DNA of 64,000 bases from a virus. Numbering within the stretch: the stretch's first letter is position 1; the number at the start of each line of letters is the position of its first letter. Positions 45,879 to 54,387 of this stretch are shown one piece after another. Position numbers and translations under genes: made by a program. The stretch spans positions 44,575 to 108,574 of IMG/VR virus record IMGVR_UViG_3300019850_000208. The stretch is one strand, 5' to 3'. The notes under the pieces are model-generated. The model was not told where the DNA came from. It saw only the letters and a list, made by a program, of their open reading frames with translations, and did no database searches.

Positions 45879-46237
45879 TATTGCCCTTCCTCTAAATTGA
45901 TTTCAAATTCTATTAAATCTTCGTTCAGTGGATTGCCTACTTCATTAAACAATATTTTCATAAATATTATATTTCCATCCGCATTGACGACTACATCGCG
46001 AACATTAACCCTTGGTTCATATAAATTTATGGCGCTCTCTATCATTCTTTTAAGATCCTGCAAGTAAATATCGTTAGTGGTTTCAAAAAGCAGCTTACGT
46101 AGCCCACTTCCAAAGTTTGGCCTGCCAACTCGTTCTCCCGGTGTCGTCATTAATATACGTGAAATTGATTCTGATATTAAATTCTTATCAGACTTAATCT
46201 TTAAAAATGTGTTATTATAGAATCCTGGACCTACCAT
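45878..46237 (-). CDS. Baseplate wedge protein, gp25-like
   Basis: 119 residues with GAGAGGAATAA before ATG. The core signature is complete: ISESISRILMTTPGERVGRP, NFGSGLRKLLFE, a helix, then NLYEPRVNVRDVVVN with the EPR motif at 74-76. This is the gpW/gp25 lysozyme-like family, without enzyme activity, found in every contractile-tail baseplate. Its gene sits just before J/gp6 and gpI in transcription order, as in P2-type phages. Its 3' end overlaps the J start. Confidence 0.9.
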   Translation of the reverse strand: MVGPGFYNNTFLKIKSDKNLISESISRILMTTPGERVGRPNFGSGLRKLLFETTNDIYLQDLKRMIESAINLYEPRVNVRDVVVNADGNIIFMKILFNEVGNPLNEDLIEFEINLEEGQ

Positions 46238-46246
46238 TTATTCCTC

Positions 46247-46528
46247 TCAGCTATATCTTTCAAAATATTGTCTTATAACTATTCCTTTGTTGCCTCTTAT
46301 AAATCTCGCAATTATTTTCGGATCCGCCGGCTTTACATATTCCAATTCATGCGGACGAACAGGCATTTTTGATATATACATCGTCATTAAATTTCCATTT
46401 GGCTTTGTTACTACATATATTGTACCATAGTCAAAACGTTTCGGCGTTTTTATTGGAAAAAAGAAAATTCGATTGTCCTCGAGAGTAGATTCCTCTTCAT
46501 ACCATTTATAAAGTCCTGGACTCATCAT
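46247..46528 (-). CDS. Small unknown baseplate-cluster protein
   Basis: 93 residues. AGGA lies 4 nt before the first of two adjacent ATGs, so either could serve. Beta-rich: EDNRIFFFPIKTPKRFDYGT, IYVVTKPNGNLMTMYISKMP, then KIIARFIRGNKGIVIRQYF. No family recognised. Between the FN3-containing protein and gp25, where small wedge-associated proteins occur. Confidence 0.6.
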   Translation of the reverse strand: MMSPGLYKWYEEESTLEDNRIFFFPIKTPKRFDYGTIYVVTKPNGNLMTMYISKMPVRPHELEYVKPADPKIIARFIRGNKGIVIRQYFERYS

Positions 46529-46544
46529 TTATTCCTATAATAGT

Positions 46545-48479
46545 TTATCCCCTCAATGCTCCGGAATTCAAAAAACCGTCTAGTATTACTAAGTTGCCGC
46601 TGACTACGGCGCGCCACACTTTGCTATCATAAAAATTCAAACTCAAGAAGCTTTCCGTGGCATCCTCAGGATTAGTAGATTCTTTACTGCTATTATATGG
46701 TGGAGGGAATCCCTTACCATCATTATGAACCTTTATTTTATAGTAATAATAATGTTCAGTCTCTAATCCAGTATATGTATCGTCATATCTAGTTACAGGT
46801 AATCCATCTGAATCTATAGCATCGATCGTATCAATAATTACAAATAAATTGTCTGGAGGACCATCTGGTGTATTATATAATCTCGCGGCATCTCCGGTAC
46901 CAGCATCAAATCTGTATATATCGTATCCCGTTGCCTGCATGACCATTTTCCAGGTAATTCTAATCCTATCTGTAAATTCCATTCTACTACAATCAACATC
47001 TATCGTTCTTGGCTCCCTTTCGGTGTCGGGTATTCTAAGAGAACCCAATTGATCATTGAGCAAATTAGATTTTTTTGTCAAAATATCAATGCCCTGATCA
47101 TTTGAAAATCTATCTACCAATGTTCCACCTGACTTATTTATCCGCGCATCTACCCATAAATATCGGATTGCGCGTAGTGCCGAAAATGAGCCATCCGCGG
47201 TCACAGGGCTAAGTTGCCCTAATATATTATTTTCTATCTCTGTCATTCTATTATTTATCTTTGTATTGAAATCATTAGTTAAAGCATTTACCGCCCCTAT
47301 TTCGCTATCGCTATAACCAGGACCATGTAGCGTGGGGCTTGCCGGCAAGTGCGCGCTCAATTGGCTCACCCATGAGCCGCTTCCACCTCCAGTCGTTACT
47401 TCTGTATAAAAGGTATTTGTTTCTGTCCACCCAAATGCGATGTCTCCAGAATTATCCCATGTTCCAGTACCACCTAATAATTCCCAATTAGTTGTTGTGC
47501 TACCAACTATTGATGTTGTGGCTTTATAATAATCAATTATATCAATTAAAATTGGTGGTATTCCATTTATAGCGTTTATGAGACTTGTTAATGCATTGTA
47601 ATAGATTGTCAAAGCAGCCGGAAAATCTGACCATCCAAGGCCATCCTTATTAGACCACCAGTCATTGTCCGTTGCTCTTTGATTATTGTTCCAAATATAA
47701 TAATTTCTTACTATCGCTGGATGAGGACCACCACTCCAATCTGGAATTGAATTTCCACCTTCTTCATGATCAGTAATAAATGTATAATAGCCTTGCCACT
47801 GATATGATTGTGTTGTTGCATTATATACCTTATATATCATTACCGGGGATAGCCATCCTAACCAATTAACATCATTTGCCTCTATATAATACTTACCATT
47901 CTGTAGCGGAGTACTCTGGCCGGGAATAATTACTCTTATTCCTATATAGTTAGGAGGCAGATTTGAATCTGATTGCAATGTAACCGTAGTTCCTGCGGCA
48001 GCTGACCACCGACTTTCAGAATAAGCAGCTTCAGAAAATATATAACCATTTAATAACTGGTCTGAAACACTTGCTAAATTATTTACTAATCCAACTATAC
48101 CACTAGTTCCGCTTCCTGATGTTCCATTTGTATAAACTTGCGGTGCCAACTTGTATGTATTCATTTCCAAATACTGTTGGCTCAAAGTCGGAAAAGTATC
48201 AAAATCAGATGCCTTTACAGAAAGGCGCCATGGAGATGTACTTGATAAATTATTCCATGCTCCCATAAATTTATTAACTGTTTTGCCATTCAGAGCCGTT
48301 CTCTCACCATAATATTTTATAATTGCATTTTCAACAGCTGTAAATAACTGGCCATTAGCTTGATCATTTGATCGTATGGAGATTCTTTCCATGTTCCACA
48401 TATACCAAACGCTGAATTTATTCGCGCGGGCATCAGCTTTGATGGATTCCTTTTTCTGTTCGAAGGTTGTTAAACCCAC
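46545..48479 (-). CDS. Tail protein with FN3-like domain
   Basis: 644 residues from GTG 48479; the nearby ATG 48481 is out of frame and belongs to the HNH gene. The N-terminal half mixes helices with Trp-rich strands (GKTVNKFMGAWNNLSSTSPW, WLGWLSPVMIYKVYN). Residues about 490-590 read as a fibronectin type III-like sandwich: RIRITWKMVMQATGYDIYRF, then TYTGLETEHYYYYKIKV. FN3 domains are frequent on phage tails and may aid surface adhesion. A few final strands follow. It belongs to the baseplate cluster, so a tail-tip or baseplate-peripheral position is likely. Confidence 0.65.
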   Translation of the reverse strand: MGLTTFEQKKESIKADARANKFSVWYMWNMERISIRSNDQANGQLFTAVENAIIKYYGERTALNGKTVNKFMGAWNNLSSTSPWRLSVKASDFDTFPTLSQQYLEMNTYKLAPQVYTNGTSGSGTSGIVGLVNNLASVSDQLLNGYIFSEAAYSESRWSAAAGTTVTLQSDSNLPPNYIGIRVIIPGQSTPLQNGKYYIEANDVNWLGWLSPVMIYKVYNATTQSYQWQGYYTFITDHEEGGNSIPDWSGGPHPAIVRNYYIWNNNQRATDNDWWSNKDGLGWSDFPAALTIYYNALTSLINAINGIPPILIDIIDYYKATTSIVGSTTTNWELLGGTGTWDNSGDIAFGWTETNTFYTEVTTGGGSGSWVSQLSAHLPASPTLHGPGYSDSEIGAVNALTNDFNTKINNRMTEIENNILGQLSPVTADGSFSALRAIRYLWVDARINKSGGTLVDRFSNDQGIDILTKKSNLLNDQLGSLRIPDTEREPRTIDVDCSRMEFTDRIRITWKMVMQATGYDIYRFDAGTGDAARLYNTPDGPPDNLFVIIDTIDAIDSDGLPVTRYDDTYTGLETEHYYYYKIKVHNDGKGFPPPYNSSKESTNPEDATESFLSLNFYDSKVWRAVVSGNLVILDGFLNSGALRG

Positions 48480-48643
48480 ATCTTAACCCCTTTTTTCAAA
48501 TTGTCTTTAGCCCATAGTGGTTGAAGATTAGTATAGTGAAAGCATCTCTTTTGTTGTTCGGGATCAGTCAAATCAAAGCGGCAGCAGGGTATAATGTGAT
48601 CCATATGTATTTCGCCACATTTGGAACATCTTTTTGTTTTCAT
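48470..48643 (-). CDS. 57-residue minimal HNH endonuclease-like protein
   Basis: Too short for a 60-codon cut-off, found by reading the gap. ATG 48643 is preceded by AAAGGAG at good spacing; the TAA at 48470 overlaps the FN3-protein start by 10 nt. The sequence begins with a CxxC zinc site (KRCSKCGE), then MDHIIPCCRFDLTDPEQQKR and CFHYTNLQPLWAKDNLKKG. This is the HNH core (D15-H16, N39, N48) of small phage and mobile HNH nucleases, without the usual extra N-terminal part. It may be an active nickase-like enzyme or a remnant. Confidence 0.75.
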   Translation of the reverse strand: MKTKRCSKCGEIHMDHIIPCCRFDLTDPEQQKRCFHYTNLQPLWAKDNLKKGVKMWV

Positions 48644-48658
48644 CTATTTTTAACTCCT

Positions 48659-50182
48659 TTATGCTTTTACAAAAACCTGTCCAGCACTAGGTGTGCTGCA
48701 AGGCCCACCTGATACGCCAGGAGGCGATATAATAAGGGCAGTTTGATTTAGAATTGAAGCTACAGCCGCTCCAAGATCAACCATTGAACCAATTGTCACT
48801 TTTGCATTCCCTATAATTTTCACTTTCGCATTAGCATTTATTTCAGCATTTGCATTAGCATTCACTTTGAAATTCATACTATCAGATTTTGTGTCATTAG
48901 CATCCAATTTAAGTGTTCCAAGACTGTCTGTTATTGTTATTAATTGCGGTTCTATTGAGATCGAACCCTTATCATTCGCGGTATCAAATTTAAGTATTCC
49001 AGAATCAACGCTTATTGTCTCCAGTGGGTTATTGCTCGTATCAACTCTTTTAATGCTTATTTCACCTAGCGTGTTAACGAGTAATCCTGGTGTTTCGTTG
49101 TTAAATCTCAAGACTTCAAAACTATCACCATATTCATAACTTCCAGTTGGATCACTGACTTGAGGATTATCAGTAGCGTTGGCACCATGCACCCACATAC
49201 CATTTTTTTGCATTTTGATAAAATTTCCCCAATCATCCTCCATATCAAAAGCTGTATTATCACTGCCCAGACCTGACGCTATGATGTGGATGCCATCTTT
49301 CTCAAGATTTATGGAGTTATTCCATACATCATCCATATGAATTCCATCATCATCCATCCATACAGAACTATAAGATGCAAACTCAGTATCTTTCTGATCT
49401 TCATTTCTCTTTGTTACTTTTGTTTTATAAAATAATCGTATTTCATCATCTTGAATTCTAAAAAAATTGGAATAGTTGTTGTTTAGCGGGTCGTTTCTAT
49501 CCGAATCATCTGATATCTCGCCTTCTAGTATAACATCATCATCTATAGAATAAGGTTCATAATTATATGTATATCCGATCTCATAGCCATCATTAGATGT
49601 CCGGCCTTGATTATATTTCAATATTGTAAATTCCTTTTCGGATAGTTTTAATAGATTTTCAGATTTAATCCATGAATCAGAATCATCACCATCCGCATAA
49701 AAATTCATATTATATTGATCATCGCTTCGAGTTGGGTATTGTGTTTTCCAGACAATTGTTGTCGGATCATTGTCCATCTCTACTGGTAATGCTGGAATAG
49801 TAAAACTCGTTTCTCCATCTTTTTGAATATCTAATTTCTGTAAATTGGAAGTGCCAAGCCAAATTGGAGTGGAACCATCGCCATCTAAATATGCAATGAA
49901 CCCTATAGAACCTATCGGCGGAATAATACATATTCCAGAATTTTGAGGGCCACCATTCAGAGTAAGAACAAAAGACCATGTGTAGTTTTCATCACTTTCA
50001 GATGGTGTATCGAATTTTAGAACTCTAACCCTCACCCTACCTCTATTTTGAGGGTCATTTGTGTTGATTACTTTGGCCCTATAAATGGCATTATATTGTC
50101 CTGATCTTAGATTATCCATCTCCGCGGGGAGATATCTTTTTACCGTTAAATCACTATTTGAAGCTCTTGTTCTTGTTTCCAT
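48659..50182 (-). CDS. Baseplate spike, gp5/VgrG-like OB-fold protein
   Basis: 507 residues with GGAG before ATG. Residues about 25-115 have an OB-fold pattern seen at the top of T4 gp5/VgrG spikes: YNAIYRAKVINTNDPQNRGR, VRVRVLKFDTPS, then SICIIPPIGSIGFIAYLDGD and TPIWLGT. Residues about 130-400 are insertions, partly acidic. The C-terminus holds a regular run of alternating-residue strands (KVNANANAEINANAKVKII), typical of the triangular beta-helix needle. No lysozyme domain is visible. As the central puncturing device it would assemble on the hub. Position next to the LysM-like gene is standard. Confidence 0.8.
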   Translation of the reverse strand: METRTRASNSDLTVKRYLPAEMDNLRSGQYNAIYRAKVINTNDPQNRGRVRVRVLKFDTPSESDENYTWSFVLTLNGGPQNSGICIIPPIGSIGFIAYLDGDGSTPIWLGTSNLQKLDIQKDGETSFTIPALPVEMDNDPTTIVWKTQYPTRSDDQYNMNFYADGDDSDSWIKSENLLKLSEKEFTILKYNQGRTSNDGYEIGYTYNYEPYSIDDDVILEGEISDDSDRNDPLNNNYSNFFRIQDDEIRLFYKTKVTKRNEDQKDTEFASYSSVWMDDDGIHMDDVWNNSINLEKDGIHIIASGLGSDNTAFDMEDDWGNFIKMQKNGMWVHGANATDNPQVSDPTGSYEYGDSFEVLRFNNETPGLLVNTLGEISIKRVDTSNNPLETISVDSGILKFDTANDKGSISIEPQLITITDSLGTLKLDANDTKSDSMNFKVNANANAEINANAKVKIIGNAKVTIGSMVDLGAAVASILNQTALIISPPGVSGGPCSTPSAGQVFVKA

Positions 50183-50185
50183 GAT

Positions 50186-50533
50186 TTAAGCTCCAGAAAT
50201 ACTAAGCACTCTAAATGAATCTGGAATTCTTATGGTTGTTCCAGCTTTAAGATCTTTAATTGGGTGTTGAATGTTATTGGTTTTGGCGATTACCCACCAC
50301 AATTTTGTTGTTCCATAAAATTTAAGAGATATTAAATCGGGTCTGTATTGCGTCGCATTATCGATAACGTAAAATGTATCCAATTCTCCTCTGGGAAATG
50401 AAGGCAAATTTTGATAGCCAAGACCAATTCTATATGTAGATATATTCTCATCGTATATAATATCATAGTATTGATATCGATTGTCTTCAGTAAATAAATT
50501 ATTTTTCTTTTTAGAAGAAGTAGTATAAGCCAT
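50186..50533 (-). CDS. Small LysM-like baseplate / tail protein (gp53-type)
   Basis: 115 residues. The C-terminal 65 residues show the LysM-like pattern used in tail assembly: FYVIDNATQYRPDLISLKFY, then TTKLWWVIAKTNNIQHPIKD and LKAGTTIRIPD. A basic, Ser/Lys-rich N-terminus (YTTSSKKKNNLFTEDNRYQY) precedes it. In contractile tails small LysM-like proteins and gp53 bridge tube end, hub and wedge. It lies directly before the spike gene. Confidence 0.8.
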   Translation of the reverse strand: MAYTTSSKKKNNLFTEDNRYQYYDIIYDENISTYRIGLGYQNLPSFPRGELDTFYVIDNATQYRPDLISLKFYGTTKLWWVIAKTNNIQHPIKDLKAGTTIRIPDSFRVLSISGA

Positions 50534-50544
50534 AAATTTTCTCC

Positions 50545-53500
50545 TTAGAATGGCCTTATTTTATCTATGATAGATTGTTTGAGTGTAGCCGATTGTCCTG
50601 GCTGCGGTTGCAAAGGTATATATCCTGATAGATCTCTAAATCCTTCGTATGTAAAAATGTCTTCATCAACTTCTATCATATTAAGTGAAATAGTGAGTTT
50701 TTGATTTCTCTTCGTTTCTGGATTAATTTGACCTTCATGTGCTAGGCTGACTTGAGTCACAATGAATAATGGATCTATATCATCTTTTTGAACAATCTGG
50801 CCATTTTTATCTTTCCAGCTAACGCGCTTTTTAAAGTAATGCCCATAATGTAGTCTTACTACCGGAGGAGCTGTGTTATCTGAACGATGATATTGTGGAA
50901 CTACCAGGCCTCTTAATGTATTGGCAATCCAATAAACAGTATCTTCATCCCAGCCAACTAAATCTTCCATCCCCTGATACTCTTTTGCTTTTAACTGCCC
51001 CAATGTGCTAACTGCAGCACTCGGGACATTCATAGCTCCCTTTCTAATTGTTGATTTCGCCAGATCACTTATTGTTGTTGCTATTATCTCCGTAGGGTTA
51101 TTTGTTGTAACTGGCGGTTCAAGAACAGCATAAGTTAAATTGATCTGCAAACTTCTGTTTTGAGAACCTGTATATGTATAGAGACTATTAGATCTGCCAA
51201 GGATCTGTAATGCTGACCAATTGGCCGATTTAGAATCGCCACTAATTTCTGGCTTGAACTGAAATGGAATCCTGGATGGAATGCTCAAGGTTTCTTGACC
51301 ATATCTAGTAGCGCGTGCGCCAGGTTTTGGAGGTCTATAAATACTGTTCTTACCTGAACCATAGCCTCCCTCCTCAGCCATATTTAATGGCTCTCCTGAA
51401 TTATTAACATTTCCTTTGGAAAATACTTCTAAATACCCATAGCCTCTTAAAGTCTTTTTATTTGGAGTTATAATAACTACAGGCTTTACTGTATGCAACG
51501 TATCGCTTGATGTTTTTGGAACCTGCCCGGGTGTAACTTCCACTTCGGTTCCATCCATTTTAAGTATTTTTCTGGCCTTGGTTTTTGCCCAATTCGAAAC
51601 CGCTCCACGTGGCCCCAATGGCCGCGAAAGTCTATTTGCTGTGAAATATAGATCATAGTAGGGCATTTCCTGCCCCAAGTTAAATGGCCCAACATTTATT
51701 CTCATTTCTTCTGGAAGAGAATTTAATTTTTTTGGGTCTATTCCAAGAGTCCTCGCCGCCTGGCCAATAGATTCAAAACCAGGAATATCACTTAAGTGAA
51801 GATCCAATGGAAGTTTTTTCTCAAAGCCCATACCTCTTTCTGCTAGCACCTGTCTTACCATTCCATTAACAGTTCGTCTATCATCAAAATCTCGATCTAC
51901 AGAATCAGTTACATCAATCTGATTGTCAGGAGCATCCTTAGACAGTCCAGACTTTTGGGATATATTCAGTGCACCGACTGATCCCGGTCTTAGATAAGCT
52001 ACTGGAGCTATAAAATCTCCGGGATTGAATTCATACGCCCGTCCTAATTTATCAAATTGCCTCTCAGGCGCCTCACTGTAAGTTTTTATATTTACCATCA
52101 ATCTTGGAGCGCCCTGGGTCCCTTTCACTTCAGCTGCAGAGCTCTGCATTGGCACTGAGAGTTCTGCTGTATTTGGAGCGTACCTGTCTGCTGGTCTGTT
52201 AAAAGGTGTTTCGATAATTTGATTGCCTGCAGCATCCACGCCAACAACTACATTTGCTATATCTGGAGAATTAGATTTTATCACATCAGAATCTGTTATC
52301 ATATTCAATGATTCATTCTCAGAAAATGTTGTTATAGTAGGTCTATACAGAGCCGGATCCCTTAAAATATTATATTGAACTCTTGGATCGTTTGCTGTTC
52401 CTTTGACCAAGCCGGCATCTGATTGCATACTATTATTTAGGCTATTTATATTAATACCAGGTGTTATTGCTTCTTTATGAATAGTTCTGTCAATAGGCGC
52501 CATTGGCTCGATTGAATCTCCCTTAGCATGACCGGCCGCTGACATCATTCCTGCAGATTGTTGCGTTCCAGGTTTGTTAGTGCCGGCGATATTATCAATC
52601 AATGGTGAAAAATTATAGGATACTGTTTGTGATTCCGGCTTTATCAATCTGGCATCGCTCAAGTCAAAATGATTTTGGGAATTTCTGGCTCCTGCCCCGG
52701 CGGTTACGCCTGTCAAACTGATCCTTCCGGAAGCATCAAAAGGCAATGGCCTTACTGTCACCACCGATATTTGCTCTTTGTATTCAGGTATAATAGTATT
52801 TATATTTTGTTTTTCGGCAATTCTGGGATTAAAGTTATATGATAATTCATTGGTATTTTTAGCTGGAGAGCCTATCTCCACAAGACCGATCCTATTATTA
52901 GAACCGACAGAGGTCCCAGATACAGTTACTGATTGACTGATATCTTCAGGTGATATTGTTTCCGAAAAATGTTGGGATCCTCTGAGAAATGCTCTGTCTG
53001 ATATGGAAGCATTAATAACGTTTAAATTATCTGATTTAATTAATTTATCTGAATCATGAAATGTGTCTGATAGATAATTATCAACATTAGATGGTATTTC
53101 AAAAACAGCATCGGCTATATTCTTATCCTGTTTACTAATACGCACTTTCTCAGCAATATCTGCAACTACAAGAGCTATTATGTCTTCAAAACTTGAAGGT
53201 TTAATGGAACTGTTATCATTTACAGGATTGTTTCGGATATAATTTTGATCTGCTTCTAGATTTCTATGGCCTAATTTAATTGTTTTTTCTTCTGGTTTTG
53301 CATTTGTGCTGTATAATTCTGGTCTTTCGCTTACATCGCCATAAAGTTCTCTAATTTTTGAACGAGAAAATTGCTTTATGTCAAGAACCTTCTGATTTGC
53401 AACTTCGTCTTTTATGTTTTCAACAACCTGATTCCATGATATCTCCACGTCTTCTTTATTCTTTTGCAATTCTGGAGGCAGTACATCTTTTAATGATTTA

Positions 53501-54384
53501 GCCAGATGCTGCAATTCTGGTATATTTATTTCTTCTTTTGATTTATGTTTATCTGTTTCTTTTATACTCTTATCAATTTTTGAATCATGGCCAGGGGTAT
53601 AAATATCAATGAAATTCTTTGGAAGATGTGCATAAGCGACGATATCTTTTGTACCTTTGAAATCATGTTCAGGTGGTATAAAGTTTGTTTCGGTTTTGTT
53701 GGTTCCTGCTGGCGCATCCTGTAAATCCAGCAGTTGCTTATCATTTTCAGAACGAGGAATTGATATATTCTGCTGTGTTTTATTTTCACCGCCAGGCGGC
53801 TCCGCTATATTGATTTCTGACTTGTTTAATTTGCCTTTTGGATTAACATCAACAGACGCTTTCTGTAAGTTGGCATCTATATTAATAGGACTATCAATTT
53901 TGCTTTCTTTAGTGGCTGAACTTTCAATTACATGTTCTGTTTTTGCACCATGTTCCAAAGTATTTATGGGTTGTTGTTCTTTACTGCTCGTTCTTTCATG
54001 AATATTTATATCTAATAATTGTTTCCAAAGATATGCACCAGGAATTTCTTCTATTTTCTCCTGTTTTCCGGATGTCTGCTGTGTCTGTTCTATTTCTGTG
54101 ACAGTTTTATTAGACCGTTCCAAAGGCTCTTTTATTTCAGCTTCTGTTTTTTTTGCTACTCCTTCGATATTTTCAACTTTAATTGATTCTTTCCCTGGAC
54201 CCTGTTCTGGAGTTAATACCTGTTCATTTTTATGCGAAGAATTGGTTGTAATATCTACACTGGCAGATTCCTTAGCGGCGTTAGTGACAGGCAAAGTTAC
54301 CTCTTGATGTTCTTTTTTGGGCTCATCTTTATGCGGTTCTGCTCCATACCCGCTTCCAGTGTTTAAACAATCTTTATCTGCCAT
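50545..54384 (-). CDS. 1279-residue tail protein with long disordered N-terminus
   Basis: Residues about 1-400 are Lys/Glu/Gln/Asn/Pro-rich and predicted disordered, with degenerate short repeats. Residues about 480-770 hold loose repeats around 'MQSDAGLVKGTANDPRVQYN' and 'MQSSAAEVKGTQGAPRLMVN'. From about 880 the sequence is ordered: IPFQFKPEISGDSKSANWSA, LQILGRSNSLYTYTGSQNRS, and later YWIANTLRGLVVPQYHRSD. The 'F-P-is--s-anW----lGRs-----Y-gs--R' pattern matches tail-tube-initiator or LysM-associated baseplate proteins of contractile phages. The gene lies between tape measure and LysM-like genes. The disordered extension is very unusual. Confidence 0.55.
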   Translation of the reverse strand: MADKDCLNTGSGYGAEPHKDEPKKEHQEVTLPVTNAAKESASVDITTNSSHKNEQVLTPEQGPGKESIKVENIEGVAKKTEAEIKEPLERSNKTVTEIEQTQQTSGKQEKIEEIPGAYLWKQLLDINIHERTSSKEQQPINTLEHGAKTEHVIESSATKESKIDSPINIDANLQKASVDVNPKGKLNKSEINIAEPPGGENKTQQNISIPRSENDKQLLDLQDAPAGTNKTETNFIPPEHDFKGTKDIVAYAHLPKNFIDIYTPGHDSKIDKSIKETDKHKSKEEINIPELQHLAKSLKDVLPPELQKNKEDVEISWNQVVENIKDEVANQKVLDIKQFSRSKIRELYGDVSERPELYSTNAKPEEKTIKLGHRNLEADQNYIRNNPVNDNSSIKPSSFEDIIALVVADIAEKVRISKQDKNIADAVFEIPSNVDNYLSDTFHDSDKLIKSDNLNVINASISDRAFLRGSQHFSETISPEDISQSVTVSGTSVGSNNRIGLVEIGSPAKNTNELSYNFNPRIAEKQNINTIIPEYKEQISVVTVRPLPFDASGRISLTGVTAGAGARNSQNHFDLSDARLIKPESQTVSYNFSPLIDNIAGTNKPGTQQSAGMMSAAGHAKGDSIEPMAPIDRTIHKEAITPGININSLNNSMQSDAGLVKGTANDPRVQYNILRDPALYRPTITTFSENESLNMITDSDVIKSNSPDIANVVVGVDAAGNQIIETPFNRPADRYAPNTAELSVPMQSSAAEVKGTQGAPRLMVNIKTYSEAPERQFDKLGRAYEFNPGDFIAPVAYLRPGSVGALNISQKSGLSKDAPDNQIDVTDSVDRDFDDRRTVNGMVRQVLAERGMGFEKKLPLDLHLSDIPGFESIGQAARTLGIDPKKLNSLPEEMRINVGPFNLGQEMPYYDLYFTANRLSRPLGPRGAVSNWAKTKARKILKMDGTEVEVTPGQVPKTSSDTLHTVKPVVIITPNKKTLRGYGYLEVFSKGNVNNSGEPLNMAEEGGYGSGKNSIYRPPKPGARATRYGQETLSIPSRIPFQFKPEISGDSKSANWSALQILGRSNSLYTYTGSQNRSLQINLTYAVLEPPVTTNNPTEIIATTISDLAKSTIRKGAMNVPSAAVSTLGQLKAKEYQGMEDLVGWDEDTVYWIANTLRGLVVPQYHRSDNTAPPVVRLHYGHYFKKRVSWKDKNGQIVQKDDIDPLFIVTQVSLAHEGQINPETKRNQKLTISLNMIEVDEDIFTYEGFRDLSGYIPLQPQPGQSATLKQSIIDKIRPF

Positions 54385-54387
54385 TGT

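Noticed and set aside
48521-48712. 63-codon plus-strand open frame
   Set aside because: It is the complement of the HNH gene, which has far better motifs and ribosome site.
53657-54001. 114-codon plus-strand open frame
   Set aside because: Antisense to the low-complexity N-terminus of the 1279-residue gene.
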